DNA from: Schizochytrium sp. TIO01
Lineage: Eukaryota; Sar; Bigyra; Thraustochytrida; Thraustochytriidae
Direction of reading: 5' to 3'
Assembly: GCA_004764695.1 (NCBI GenBank)
Contig: SMSO01000025.1
Location: forward strand, 295,102 to 359,101
DNA length: 64,000 nt
Part shown: one piece after another, positions 22,664 to 32,497 of the stretch
Position numbering within the stretch: position 1 is the first letter of the stretch
Layout of the letters: every line of letters begins with the position of its first letter
Notes under the pieces: generated by a model
What the model saw: the letters and a program-made list of their open reading frames with translations, nothing else
Told to the model about the DNA's origin: nothing
Database searches by the model: none
Position numbers and translations under genes: made by a program

Positions 22664-24229
22664 ATGGCGGACGTTCATTTTGAGGAGGACATCGAGGGCG
22701 GTGACTACATTCGGCTGGAGGCCCGTAGCAACTGTATATTTGACGACCATGCTGCGCAATACCCGGACCAGGAGTTTGTACACGGAGAAACACATCGAAG
22801 TCACGACCATGTGGCAGGAAATGAAGCGGAATCTTCATGGCCTCGAAGACTTTCAACACCGAGACTTGCATCTTCACGAATTTCAACGTCAGCTTTTGCA
22901 AGTGCTACTTCTCTTGCGAGTTCTCCACCACGTCAGTCTTTCCTCAGTAGGTACCGAAAATCTTCCAAGCATCTTGGTCTTTCGGCAACCCCAGGTTTGG
23001 CAAAACCAGGGCGTCTTGAACCCGTTAGATCTTGCCTTTCATGGATTTGGTTACCTCCAGTTGTGGTCTTGGCAGCGTCTGCCGTGCTTGCATTGCTTGG
23101 ATCACTCTGCATCTCGGCAAGACTCGTCATCTTTGACTCATGTGGGACAACATTGCTGCCAATTGGTCTGTTGCTGCCTTGTCTTGCACTGCTGGTTTTC
23201 GTGTGCGCTGCACAGCCAACGAAGACATCACAACAATACGACAATTTTTATTCAGATGCGCTCCTTGAAGAAGTTCTCGCCGGTGAAAATATTCTTGATG
23301 TGTACACCGTCACAACAAGAGGGTCCCCGCCCCGTGAGGGGAACGTTGTAGTTTTCCTTAGCGGTATTGGTGGGGTTCCAGAAACCTGGCGCATGCAGGT
23401 TGAGGCCGTCGTAGATGCTGGGTTTGCAGCCATTCAAATTCAACTCCCTGGATCTGGTTGTCTCAGTGCAATTGAATTTAGCCTTGAAAGGGCTGCCCAA
23501 ACTGTCATTCGGGTACTTGAGCAGGAGGTCTTGGACGATCCTATCATGTGTGACTCGTCGGTCGGATATCTTGCCAATACGCCGACTGGCCTTTTTGCCT
23601 CTGCAGAGCTTGTGGGGCCCCATCTTGGTGCAGGGTCGCCTGCTTTGCAAGCCCCGGCTAGCCCCGATGAAGAGCAAAACCCTCGTCGTATTGTTTTAGT
23701 AGCCTGGGGTCTCAGCGCGCATGTAGCCATGTATTTAGCATCTTCTAAACGCCTCGGTGATACTCATCTTGCAGGAATTGTGCTCGCAGGCTCGCCACAA
23801 CTGCCCTCCTGGCCTCTCTCTTGGACTACCCGCCTTGCGCATCGCGCGTTTCGTGTGTCATGGATTGCACAACTTGCGCGCTTATCCGAATACGCAGGCA
23901 TGGGTCCACAAAACCGTCGCGCTATTCCATTGCAATCTTTGCACCCTGAGGCACGTTCTGACTGGGGTGTATGTTTTGAACATCATCGTGAGGCCCTTCG
24001 AGTTGCTTGCTCTGAGTTTCTTGGGCCCGTCTTGTGTCTTTCCTCTCAACCCTGGTATCTGGCAGAAATTAGAGAGCTCTTTGGTGGACGTTTGCGTCAG
24101 TCGGGCAGTAATGTAGATGCAATTCTTGCTCCAGGCCACCGCATGGCCAATTATCAATCATTCCCGCCTCCTGAAGATGAGGAACTTGCAGCACACATAA
24201 TCAACTTCGCATCAGCTCATTTTATTTAG
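22664..24229 (+). CDS. Membrane-anchored alpha/beta-hydrolase fold protein
   Basis: 521 residues from the ATG at 22664; the longer frame would begin with TTG. A polar, serine-rich N-terminal region (1-125) is followed by two hydrophobic segments (about 127-155 and 161-190), then an alpha/beta-hydrolase domain (about 205-521). Visible landmarks are the oxyanion-region strand VVVFLSGIGGVPETW (about 228-242), the segment IQIQLPGSG, the nucleophile elbow AWGLSAH with Ser351, and the late histidine PGHRMANYQSF with H492. The elbow is G-L-S-A-H, so the last glycine of the usual G-x-S-x-G is a histidine. An acidic residue between strands 6 and 7 could not be placed with certainty. It is probably a lipase, esterase or acyltransferase-like enzyme at a membrane; the substrate is unknown. 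Confidence 0.7.
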   Translation: MADVHFEEDIEGGDYIRLEARSNCIFDDHAAQYPDQEFVHGETHRSHDHVAGNEAESSWPRRLSTPRLASSRISTSAFASATSLASSPPRQSFLSRYRKSSKHLGLSATPGLAKPGRLEPVRSCLSWIWLPPVVVLAASAVLALLGSLCISARLVIFDSCGTTLLPIGLLLPCLALLVFVCAAQPTKTSQQYDNFYSDALLEEVLAGENILDVYTVTTRGSPPREGNVVVFLSGIGGVPETWRMQVEAVVDAGFAAIQIQLPGSGCLSAIEFSLERAAQTVIRVLEQEVLDDPIMCDSSVGYLANTPTGLFASAELVGPHLGAGSPALQAPASPDEEQNPRRIVLVAWGLSAHVAMYLASSKRLGDTHLAGIVLAGSPQLPSWPLSWTTRLAHRAFRVSWIAQLARLSEYAGMGPQNRRAIPLQSLHPEARSDWGVCFEHHREALRVACSEFLGPVLCLSSQPWYLAEIRELFGGRLRQSGSNVDAILAPGHRMANYQSFPPPEDEELAAHIINFASAHFI

Positions 24230-25299
24230 AGACAGAGGTCAGGAACGCCAGCTCAAACTACTGTGCGCGTCAATTTACAACTTCCTCTTCACGTTTCGGA
24301 ATAAGAGAAACAAGTACTTTATGATGACACGCGATTCCATGATTTTGACTCATATATTGTACATACATACAAGATTCTTTAAGGCAGACCAAAGTAGATC
24401 ATCTTGCTTTAAACGAGGCTGGGCAGTATGCTTGAACCTCCTTTTCAAAATATGCCAATTAAAAAATTGCGATTGTAACTATCTCTGTGTGTAAAATAAA
24501 CTAAAAGGCTAATTAATATACGACTCAGTTTGTCTGCGAAACCTCTTGTTTAGCTTCTTTGGTTAGTTCGAGTATATTTAAATCAGGATATCTTTTTACA
24601 AACGCTAAAATCTGCGTGGGCAGGAATAAATACCATAATATCCTAGTAATGAATCATTTATTAACTCAATCCATATGCTCTTTTATGGTTACCTTGATTA
24701 TTCTTGTAGATACTCATAAAGCAGCATACATACGATTGTTGAAATTGCTTACTTGAAGATAGCTTCCTCGGCATGAGCTCTGTGGCAGAATATAGAAAAT
24801 AATCTTCCTCGAAAGGTTCATCCCTCTTCCAAGTTGCATTTACGATCATTTCTGTCTTACCCCACTTAGGAATAATGTGGGCAATCTAACACTAGAAAAA
24901 CAAAACAAAACAAAAACTATCCGTTGAGAACGTCCATCTGAAAGAATGTAAAATAAATAGCAAGTGTTCTTGTATTAATGCATTCAACCGCGAGAAGCCA
25001 ACGTCCTGATGGCTTGCGAGGACCGACTGCAGCTGGTCTCGTGCGTTTTAAAATCCCTGTGCCTGGTTTGTACTGTGTAGCAGAAGCAAGCCTCTGCACA
25101 GCTTGTGCTCCTTCCGGGACTCATTGGCAGCTGTTCAAGCAACTGAAGGCCACAGCTGCAGACACAGCTTGCATAGAACTCTTGGTATATTCATCCACAA
25201 ATCATCAGATTGATCACGAGGTATAGGGAGACAACGAACGACAGGCAGGAACAGATAGACAATTCTCCCTTGGCGAGGAAGAGAGAAGAAGACACAATC
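24230..25299. other. Intergenic region with an 82-codon upstream ORF
   Basis: A/T-rich 3' flank of the hydrolase gene, then the 5' flank of the next gene. An ATG-initiated 82-codon ORF (24978-25226) lies just upstream of the next start and could be an upstream ORF in its leader. It has no recognisable domain. Confidence 0.45.
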
Positions 25300-27198
25300 A
25301 TGTCTTCAGGCGGTAGGTCCCGGCTTGTTGTTAATGGAAAGCAGTCGAGGCCCGCAGCACCACTTTCTATGGAGCACAAAAAGGTGCGAGAACATGACAA
25401 AATCCTCATGAAGCGTATGATTGATCATCTTCTCGCACTTACGAGCAGCGAGCACATTGGCAGGACCGATTTCCAAATCCTTGACCGTGAGCTGTCTGCA
25501 GCAATGCTTGACAATGACGAAACTATTGCCCAAATCATCGACCACAGAGACCAGGAGGCTAAAGAACGGAAAATGGATGCTCGAGCAGAGCGGGGAACTG
25601 GGCCCTTGAAAGCAAAGCACCAGTCGCAGGCACATCCACGCCTACCCCATATTGCAAACAAACCTGCTACAGACAAGGAAACTCCAGAAAAACCAGCGGC
25701 ACGTCGAGTTATAGGTGCTTCTTCTCGGCTATACTCACAACCTAACGTTCCGCGTCACAAACCTAAGGAGTTAGCATCAACAGCTTCATTGCAGCAACGT
25801 CGAGCACGCCCGAGCAAAGGTTCTGCACCCCGCGGTCGACCCTCTTCTGTAGTTGATGCGCGGCGTTTGGCAGAACATAAAACCTCCCAGCGTGTGCATG
25901 CTGTAACATCACCAACACCAAGTAAAGCGTCTACAATTACTGTAGGCAGTACTGCGACACGAAAGTTGAGTTCACGACATTCGGCTTCTTCTGAAGACTA
26001 CAACTATGAACAAAAAATGGCCGAGGAAAAGGCAAAAGAGCAGAAACTCATGATTGACAAATTGCGCAAGGAAAAGGAACGAAAAATCCTAGCCTCTCGT
26101 GAGCGGGAAGCTCGTAAGAGCACAAACGGCAGTGACGGGAAGAAAAAGAAAAAAATAGAGGAAGAGGAATTGGCCCATTCTAATCTAGGCCATAATGATG
26201 TTGAAGGAAATCAAAATGCTGAAGAACATACTCATGATGATCAAATAGTTAGCGACATAAACTCGGGCAGAGGCGGGGTGAGAGAATTCAAGGAAGAAGA
26301 TATTGTTAAACAAGAATCTACCGACAAACTAAGACCTAGTTCAACAGTTGGCACGCCAAGATCTAAACACTCAACTTCGCCAAACACGTCCTCCCCGAGG
26401 TCACCCAATTTAAAACAAACCAAGGAGAACGGAGACGAAAGTAAAAATGAAGAGTTCGGTAAAACTTCGGCCCGCAGTGAAGTCAAATCCCTGGCGGTAT
26501 CATCTCCAGGGGCTTCATATGAATCCTATGACGAAGATGACTTTGATGAGACTCAGTCCCCCAACCCACCAGAAGCAAAGCTAGGTAGTGAAAAACAACA
26601 AAATGAAAAAGATGAAGATGAAGAAGAACGTCCTCCAGTGAAGCTACCTCAAGTCGATGCTACACATAAAGCTGGCAGTTATAGAGGCAAGCTCGACCAG
26701 GATAGCAAATCAAGGAAAACGCCAGATGATTCTGTATTGGCCAAAAATGAGGAATCCCGGATCAAATCAAGCAAGGGTGCTAAACAGAGAAAGTCAAATC
26801 GAAACGGGGATATTTCTCCGGTTAAAGGCTCTACTGGGGATACTACATTCGACAAGGCAATACCAGACGATTATTCAACACTTTCTAGTGCAAGAACTAA
26901 TTATACCGAGCTCGAAGTTGATACTAATGTGAAAACTGCGCGAAGCAGTGCCGGCAATTCAGCCGAGCAAGTACTTTCTCCTACGGAGAAAAGTCCTGCT
27001 CTCCCTTCTATTGTATCTAAACCAGCAAAGAGCCCTCGAGGGGGAGGTGATTCTTCTTCAAAGCAGAGATCGACCAAATCTCAAAGCAAGAAGAATAAGA
27101 AAACAAAAAATGATTGGATGGATACCGCGATATCGCCTGATGATGACGATGAAGGCCTCTCTGATTTTGATAACTTGGACTTTGGTGGGAAACCGTAA
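25300..27198 (+). CDS. Large intrinsically disordered, charged protein, family not recognised
   Basis: 632 residues from the ATG at 25300 (context ACAATCATGTC); the frame stays open upstream to 25210 but only from a TTG. A short folded-looking helical segment lies near the N-terminus (about 25-90: LMKRMIDHLLALTSSEHIGR, ILDRELSAAMLDNDE). A basic Ser/Pro/Arg region follows (100-250), then a Lys/Glu coiled coil (about 255-300, KEQKLMIDKLRKEKERK). The rest is a long acidic and Ser/Thr/Pro-rich tail with SP/TP sites and the motif SYESYDEDDFDE (about 434-445). It ends in an acidic patch (SPDDDDEGLSDFDNLDF). The SP/TP density suggests phosphorylation. The acidic SYESYDEDDF motif resembles tails of some ciliary or cytoskeletal proteins, but no function is claimed. 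Confidence 0.65.
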   Translation: MSSGGRSRLVVNGKQSRPAAPLSMEHKKVREHDKILMKRMIDHLLALTSSEHIGRTDFQILDRELSAAMLDNDETIAQIIDHRDQEAKERKMDARAERGTGPLKAKHQSQAHPRLPHIANKPATDKETPEKPAARRVIGASSRLYSQPNVPRHKPKELASTASLQQRRARPSKGSAPRGRPSSVVDARRLAEHKTSQRVHAVTSPTPSKASTITVGSTATRKLSSRHSASSEDYNYEQKMAEEKAKEQKLMIDKLRKEKERKILASREREARKSTNGSDGKKKKKIEEEELAHSNLGHNDVEGNQNAEEHTHDDQIVSDINSGRGGVREFKEEDIVKQESTDKLRPSSTVGTPRSKHSTSPNTSSPRSPNLKQTKENGDESKNEEFGKTSARSEVKSLAVSSPGASYESYDEDDFDETQSPNPPEAKLGSEKQQNEKDEDEEERPPVKLPQVDATHKAGSYRGKLDQDSKSRKTPDDSVLAKNEESRIKSSKGAKQRKSNRNGDISPVKGSTGDTTFDKAIPDDYSTLSSARTNYTELEVDTNVKTARSSAGNSAEQVLSPTEKSPALPSIVSKPAKSPRGGGDSSSKQRSTKSQSKKNKKTKNDWMDTAISPDDDDEGLSDFDNLDFGGKP

Positions 27199-27652
27199 AG
27201 CTAGAAGAAACATAACTTATTATTCAACCGCCAGTGGGTTTAATTTCCCTGTATTCTTATTATTCAAGACATGTTGGTTTTCCCAATGCACGCAGTCCAA
27301 CCAAAGCCTTTTGATAAACATACGGCATCTTTTACCTCGTCTGTAGCTGCGTACAACTGCATCCAACTATTACAACACACTTGTTAAGTAGGAAATTAAA
27401 GACTGCAAGGCTTGCCAGTGTGAAGAACATGAGTGAAGGAAGGTGTACATGATCTTGAAACGGCATTTTGCATTTTCCCCCCCTTGCCCATTGGAAAAAG
27501 CTTACAATGGTACAGCCTTCTTTTTTTCTCTTTTATCCTTTCTTTTTCTTATTTATTTTTTTCCTGAAACCATTGTAATTGCGTTGTCAAATATTGCCTG
27601 CTGCTTCACTTGCCCTCAACTGTGTGCTACTGTGTCACTTTCCTGAGAATCC
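27199..27652. other. Intergenic, pyrimidine-rich 3' flank
   Basis: 3' flank of the disordered-protein gene. It contains a T-rich tract (about 27518-27565). No gene was recognised. Confidence 0.5.
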
Positions 27653-28217
27653 ATGGCCACTCCTAGCTCTTTGATGAGACCCCGCCAGGGTGCACATGAT
27701 AAGCCCCGCTCCATCCATCTACCCTATGATACATTCATCTAGCCCATTTCATTCGACCTCGACTGTTTTCAGTTTGACCCCGTTAATCTCAATCTCGCCA
27801 ATATTCCGCCAAAACCTGTGCCGTCACTTGTGACTCCTGGAGTTAGTTCTTTTGACGATTCACCTGCTTGGAGCGCATTTTCCTCAAGCCAGATCACATT
27901 GCCCACGCCTTCAGCATTCGCAGATACAGCGCAACAAAGGTGATCTGACTGGACGTGAAGAGCTTTTGCCAAGGTCTCTTTGCGTGTCCGTCCAATCGCA
28001 GTGGCGTCTGCGTGTCTCTTTCCGAACGGAGAGCATTCATTGTGTCATCAGAATTAGACTCAAGCTGAGACAAGGTAACTTCGGCGCCTCGAGTGTCCGT
28101 GCAAAGGGTCCTGGTTGGTTCCTGGCGGCCCACAAAGAGCCAAGAAGCCGCTGCGCAGCATGGTGCATTGGGGCGCCTGATGTGCTGGAGCCTTGGAGGT
28201 TATGGAGTCGTGCATTA
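27653..28217 (+). pseudogene. Probable decayed gene: in-frame TAG and a later frame change
   Basis: From an ATG at 27653 in a good context (AATCCATGGCC) the frame reads MATPSSLMRPRQGAHDKPRS and onward for 29 codons to a TAG at 27740-27742. The same frame then continues with strongly protein-like sequence (SFDLDCFQFDPVNLNLANIP, TPGVSSFDDSPAWSAFSS, LPTPSAFADTAQQR) to a TGA near 27943. After that, coding-like text appears in the other two plus frames to about 28217. This pattern fits a recently inactivated gene or duplicated gene fragment carrying one nonsense change and at least one frameshift. Alternatives are a spliced gene whose second exon begins after the acceptor-like TTCATCTAG, or a readthrough gene. 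The protein is Pro/Ser-rich and not recognised. Confidence 0.4.
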
Positions 28218-28426
28218 ATTTGACGGCTTTGAAGTGTGTAGAGCAGACCATTGACTCTTTTCTTTTCGTTTGTCTCTAAACCTGCAGTTTATAACTATTT
28301 TTAATCATACAGAAATACTCTTCTTGTGCCGTACCTAATTAATACCCATTAGTGTAAATGAATGTGCTCATTTTTATTCTTTGTACTTCCAGCTTTGCCT
28401 ATCATTCTCTCATAGCTCAAAATTAG

Positions 28427-28482
28427 AAACTAAACTAAACTAAACTAAACTAGTCTTTTCTTTTTCTTTTTCTTTTTCTTTT
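28427..28482. repeat. Adjacent microsatellites (AAACT)5 and (CTTTTT)n
   Basis: Two perfect or near-perfect simple repeats lie next to each other: five copies of AAACT, then four to five copies of CTTTTT. Confidence 0.85.
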
Positions 28483-30194
28483 AGAGTTAACAGATAAATG
28501 AAATGAAGACAATCGAGAGTCATTTCTGTTAACTCGACTTAATTTTAAAGTAAAGTTTTGTTTAAAAGCTACAAACAATAAAACAACAACGCAACAACGC
28601 AACAACGCAATAAAGCTATTAAATACATATAAACTATTTTCATGAATTGCTCTAGAGACTAAACCAAGTGATTGAGTAATTACATATTTATAGCGGGGAA
28701 AGGTGAAGAAGAAAGAAAGAAAGAAAGAGAGAAAGATTTGTTCTTTTCTCTTTGCGAGAGGAAAGAACATCACAGTTTCTGGGAGATTTCTGTCAAGTTT
28801 CCAAAACTAGTACGTAGCCCGTTTCGATCTCGATGGAAGATTTCGAGGGCGTGATGCCTCGCGCCGACTCCACCTCACCTGGTCCTTTCTGCTCTTGCTC
28901 TTGCTCTTGCTCTTGCCCCTAACCAACCAGCTTGACCGAAATGCCGTACCCGCCCCAAATTCCGCCTCCACTTTCACAAGTCGTTGATAAATGAATAGCA
29001 CAACCTCAAAGCGGACCCCGAAGACTGCACGAACGAGTGAATGAATCTCACTCAGCATCATCGAGAACCTTGGCGACCTTGTCGAGTTTCCACAGCAAAC
29101 AAGCTGGCTGCGAGGAACTGTTGTGTAAAAATCTCGAGCTGTCAGCGGACTCACATCATCAGCGCCACCACACCTCCGTTACTGCTTCTGCACGTGCAAT
29201 TGCAATTGCACATGCAATTGCAATTTCCTCCGGACCACACATCTGAATCAAAGCAGATACTTCGCCAATTAGGAGAGAAGGCATCCATCGCGTGCACGAT
29301 GTCAAAGTAAGTGACCTGTGAAGCAAACAATCTCTGTGGGGGCCTCGCGAGCTAATGCTATGCTGGCACTTGCCGCGATCGATGGGTTTTCAAGTTGCGA
29401 GAGTATCTACTACACCTATGTATACCTTCGCCTCGATTTATGATGAGCGCGCCGTTGAGGTCTCCGAAGAAGGAGACGAGGATCTGCTGCCTAGCGAAGG
29501 GAAGGAATTAGATCAACCAAGTACAGCTAAGTATTATTGAAGTGAAAGTGTATTCTTGATTTATGCTATTAGGAAGACTGGTGCGATGCGCTTGAAGAGA
29601 CTCGGTACGGTACACAAGACCGTTGAGTGTATGAGAGGGACTTACCTCTCCCGAATTGGCTAGCCGTCGCCGAGACGGTCGATTGCTATTTAAAACTATA
29701 ACGATGGGATAATAAGAGCACTATCGTACTGTCGCCATTCAATCGCAGATGGCAGATTGGTTTCCAAAGACCCTCCATATAAAAAAAAAAAAAAAAGAAC
29801 AAAAAAACAGTACTTCTGATCTAGTTGAACTGTGTGCATATAACTCTATGGAAGCAACTACGGCTGTGTTCAGCTTTGTATGAAATTTAACAACACCAAC
29901 ACACCCACGTCTAACTGTCTAAATATTGAAGACCAAGCAGAAGAAGTAGGTGTGAGAAATCTTGAGTAGCATATGTAAGATACAAGACAGGAAGAAGGGC
30001 AGGGAGAGGGGCACTCAAGACTTGGTGTAGTTGGGTTTGCATCAAGATTCAAACTTCCAGGGTAAAGATTGTGCAAATAGGGCTCATCAAGTTATATTTC
30101 GGCTTGGTTGACTTGAAATACATCGTTTGTAGTTGTGGATCATCTAGAAAGGTCCAGTAGCTTGTGGACATTCACACAGTACCTAATATATATG

Positions 30195-30224
30195 TATGTA
30201 AGTCTGTATGTAAGTCTGTATGTA
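30195..30224. repeat. 12-bp tandem repeat TATGTAAGTCTG, 2.5 copies
   Basis: Two full identical copies and a half copy are read directly from the sequence. Confidence 0.85.
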
Positions 30225-30927
30225 GTAGCAATCTCAAGCCGCGGCTACAAACCGTCGGTCCGGCACACAATATACAAAATATCGATGTCGGAATAAAAGA
30301 ACGAGGAAATGGAGGGAAAGATCATGAAGACGAGAAAGGACTGCAATTGCAATGTTGGTGGTTGAGTTGGTTGTCATTGCGGTATTTGCAGGAATTAGGT
30401 AGGATCAAATGATATCGCACTATGGTGATCTTCCTATATACCAGGGGAGTCTATGCTCAGAAGAGGCCAGCAATGATTCACTGGGTCTGACTTACAAAGA
30501 GTCAGGCAGTTGAACTGGTGTCTTCGTTTCATAGGTAGCATAGCACCGAACCAGAAACTCCATGCTCTGTGATTGTCGCCAGATTCATGAATGTCTCCAT
30601 CCTCGTTAATGACCCCCGCGTAATTGCGCATACAAGCCACCAAACTCACTTCTTTCGTTCGTGTTGATCGGTGCCTTATCCCAGGCTAAGAAGGGTATGG
30701 CTGAGCTATGCGCGCGAGCATAGCGAAGGAGGGCAAATGAAGAAATGTTGTAATCACGCAGAAAAGTAGAAGAGGTATAATAGAGAAAGGTCTCCTAAGA
30801 TGTGAGATATCCCACAGAAGCAAGCTTCATCGCAGGAGCTATGACAAGAAAAGACAAGATACGGTACGCGATGCAAGGCGCTCCTGGCAGTGCAACCATG
30901 AAACACGCTCGCTGTCATGCGTCGCCA

Positions 30928-31488
30928 TTACTCATCTTCTTCTGCCTCTGCCTTGGCCTTAAGTGTTACCGTGGCGTTTTGCACGCGGCGGGACTCGTAA
31001 GCAAGCTTGTTGAGCATATCGGCCATGTGCTTCCTGTCGGGAGTCTCGCCCTCCTTATCGACTTTCTTGAAATAAAGCTCCACCTCCATGGCGATGTTAC
31101 CGAGAGCATTGAGGCTGCACTGCAAAGAAGAGCCCTTGATGGAGTGCGCTTGGCGCCAGACACCCTCCCAGTCATCCTTGGGGAAGGATTCGAATGCCTT
31201 GGTCAGCTTCTCGTCGAGGCCGTTGGCGAGGAGCTCAATAATCATAAGCATAAACTCCTCCTCGCCACCGATCGACTCGCAGTCCCGCACTGTGTTGAGC
31301 TCCTCCTCCGTGAGCTCTTCGTCGTGGGTCGCAAGCGCCACGCTCTCGTCTCCCCCGGCGCTCTCCGCAGCGGCGTCTTCCTTGGCTGCCTCGCCGTCCT
31401 CCTTGGCGACTTTGGCATCCTGGGCATCGGAAGTCACCTCAGGGGCGGCCTCAGCCTCCGTGTTCTTTACAGCTTCGACCTCAGACAT
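30928..31488 (-). CDS. Histidine-containing phosphotransfer (HPt) protein
   Basis: 186 residues, ATG at 31488. An acidic Ala/Glu-rich N-terminal extension (1-60) precedes an HPt four-helix bundle (about 65-175). The hallmark is WRQAHSIKGSSLQCSLNALG, in which His115 is the predicted phosphorylated residue and the following K-G-S-S is the family pattern. Helices before (EEFMLMIIELLANGLDEKLT) and after (NIAMEVELYFKKVDKEG) fit the bundle. HPt proteins carry phosphate from a hybrid histidine kinase's receiver domain to a response regulator in multistep phosphorelays. No kinase or receiver gene is in the window. The protein ends in an acidic tail. It would act in the cytosol and nucleus by analogy with yeast Ypd1 and plant AHPs. 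Confidence 0.85.
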   Translation of the reverse strand: MSEVEAVKNTEAEAAPEVTSDAQDAKVAKEDGEAAKEDAAAESAGGDESVALATHDEELTEEELNTVRDCESIGGEEEFMLMIIELLANGLDEKLTKAFESFPKDDWEGVWRQAHSIKGSSLQCSLNALGNIAMEVELYFKKVDKEGETPDRKHMADMLNKLAYESRRVQNATVTLKAKAEAEEDE

Positions 31489-31653
31489 CTTCTTTAGCCT
31501 TCCACGAGCCGCTGCTTCTACTGCTGATGCCTCTGTTTCTGATCGCGCGCAAAGGATGAGATACCTGGTTTCCGGTTTGCTCTTCGCAGCTATTCACTCA
31601 TTTCTTTCTATCCACTGCATCGATGAGGATTCATTCGTCTTCATTTTCTTCCC

Positions 31654-31710
31654 TCACTAATCACTAATCAGTCAATCACTAATCAGTCAATCACTCAATC
31701 GATCGATCAA
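31654..31710. repeat. Short tandem repeats of CACTAATCAGTCAAT type
   Basis: The unit recurs about three times with small variations and ends in CGATCGATC. Confidence 0.75.
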
Positions 31711-32324
31711 TTTTTAAATAGGAAAAATAAAAATTAAACCAAACTAAACTAAACCCAAAAAGCAGAAAGGAAAACCACAGCCAAATAATGAAAACTCAGC
31801 ATCATCAAATGGCGATCGTTCGGAGCGGTGCTGATTATGTCCTGATCAGAGCAGCATTCTTCTCTTCGCATTCCTCCTAAGTAGCTAGATGGCAGGTACT
31901 TAGAGAAAGAAGGAGATCACCGATCGAGTGTTCTTCCTTTCGGTTTCCTTTTGGTTTCCTTTTCGAGCGGAACTTTTATTTGTTTCGGAAACTTCAAACA
32001 CCGATCCATCAAAAACAGAAAAACACCTTTTAACCTTTTTTTCCCGCTTTTTTTTAAAACTACGAATAAAAAACAAAATTAAAAACCATGTGGATTACTA
32101 TTAACACTACCAGTACCTCCAATTATTTATACCTCAAGTTGTGAATTTTTCTTGAACAAAATCATTTGATTCATTTCAAAATAAAACTCCTTTCTACAGG
32201 AAGTTACTGTTCACTTAAAGTATACCATAGGACTCCTCCATTTATATCGATGTTTCTATAACCAAACCGACGAGTATCTAAGGTAATAGCTATCAAAAGG
32301 TCTACTAAGGCCTTTGTTTACATG

Positions 32325-32332
32325 TGATTCAC
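32325..32332. repeat. Left target-site duplication TGATTCAC
   Basis: Eight bases identical to 38569-38576 flank the terminal inverted repeats directly on both sides. Confidence 0.9.
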
Positions 32333-32352
32333 GGCTCGTCTGCCATGCTGAC
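32333..32352 (+). repeat. Left terminal inverted repeat
   Basis: 20 bp, matching the reverse complement of the right end at 19 of 20 positions; the one difference is G versus A at position 6. Confidence 0.9.
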
Positions 32353-32423
32353 AAAAGTCTCTCTTCCAAAAGAGCAAAAAACTCGCGCTTAGAACGCCTA
32401 TGAATTAATATGGGAGACTCATT

Positions 32424-32469
32424 GGTGTTCTAGAACAGTGTTCTCAAGGGTGTTCTGGAACGGTGTTCT
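32424..32469. repeat. Subterminal direct repeats inside the left transposon end
   Basis: Two 21-bp copies (32424-32444 and 32449-32469) differ at two positions. Each has the inverted core GTTCTRGAAC flanked by GTGTTCT. Repeats of this kind next to a TIR are typical transposase binding sites; that role is inferred. Confidence 0.75.
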
Positions 32470-32497
32470 GTTCTTAGTTCTTATATATTATATGAGT

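Larger units (their letters stand above)
28218..30927. other. Gene-poor interval rich in microsatellites
   Basis: No convincing gene. It contains many short tandem repeats: (AAACT)5 at 28427-28451, (CTTTTT)n at 28454-28482, (CAACAACG)3 at 28584-28607, (GCTCTT)4 at 28891-28914, a palindromic GCAATT-rich stretch at 29196-29225, an A16 run near 29780, and TATGTAAGTCTG repeats at 30195-30224. A 61-codon frame at 29355-29540 ends in protein-like sequence (TFASIYDERAVEVSEEGDED) and could be an exon, but nothing supports it further. Confidence 0.5.
31489..32332. other. Intergenic: 5' flank of the HPt gene up to the transposon
   Basis: Holds the HPt promoter. A cluster of overlapping tandem repeats of CACTAATCAGTCAAT type lies at about 31654-31710, followed by A/T-rich sequence. 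The left 8-bp target duplication of the transposon is at 32325-32332. Confidence 0.6.

Noticed and set aside
24978-25226. 82-codon ATG ORF upstream of the disordered-protein gene
   Set aside because: No domain and no independent support; kept only as a possible upstream ORF.
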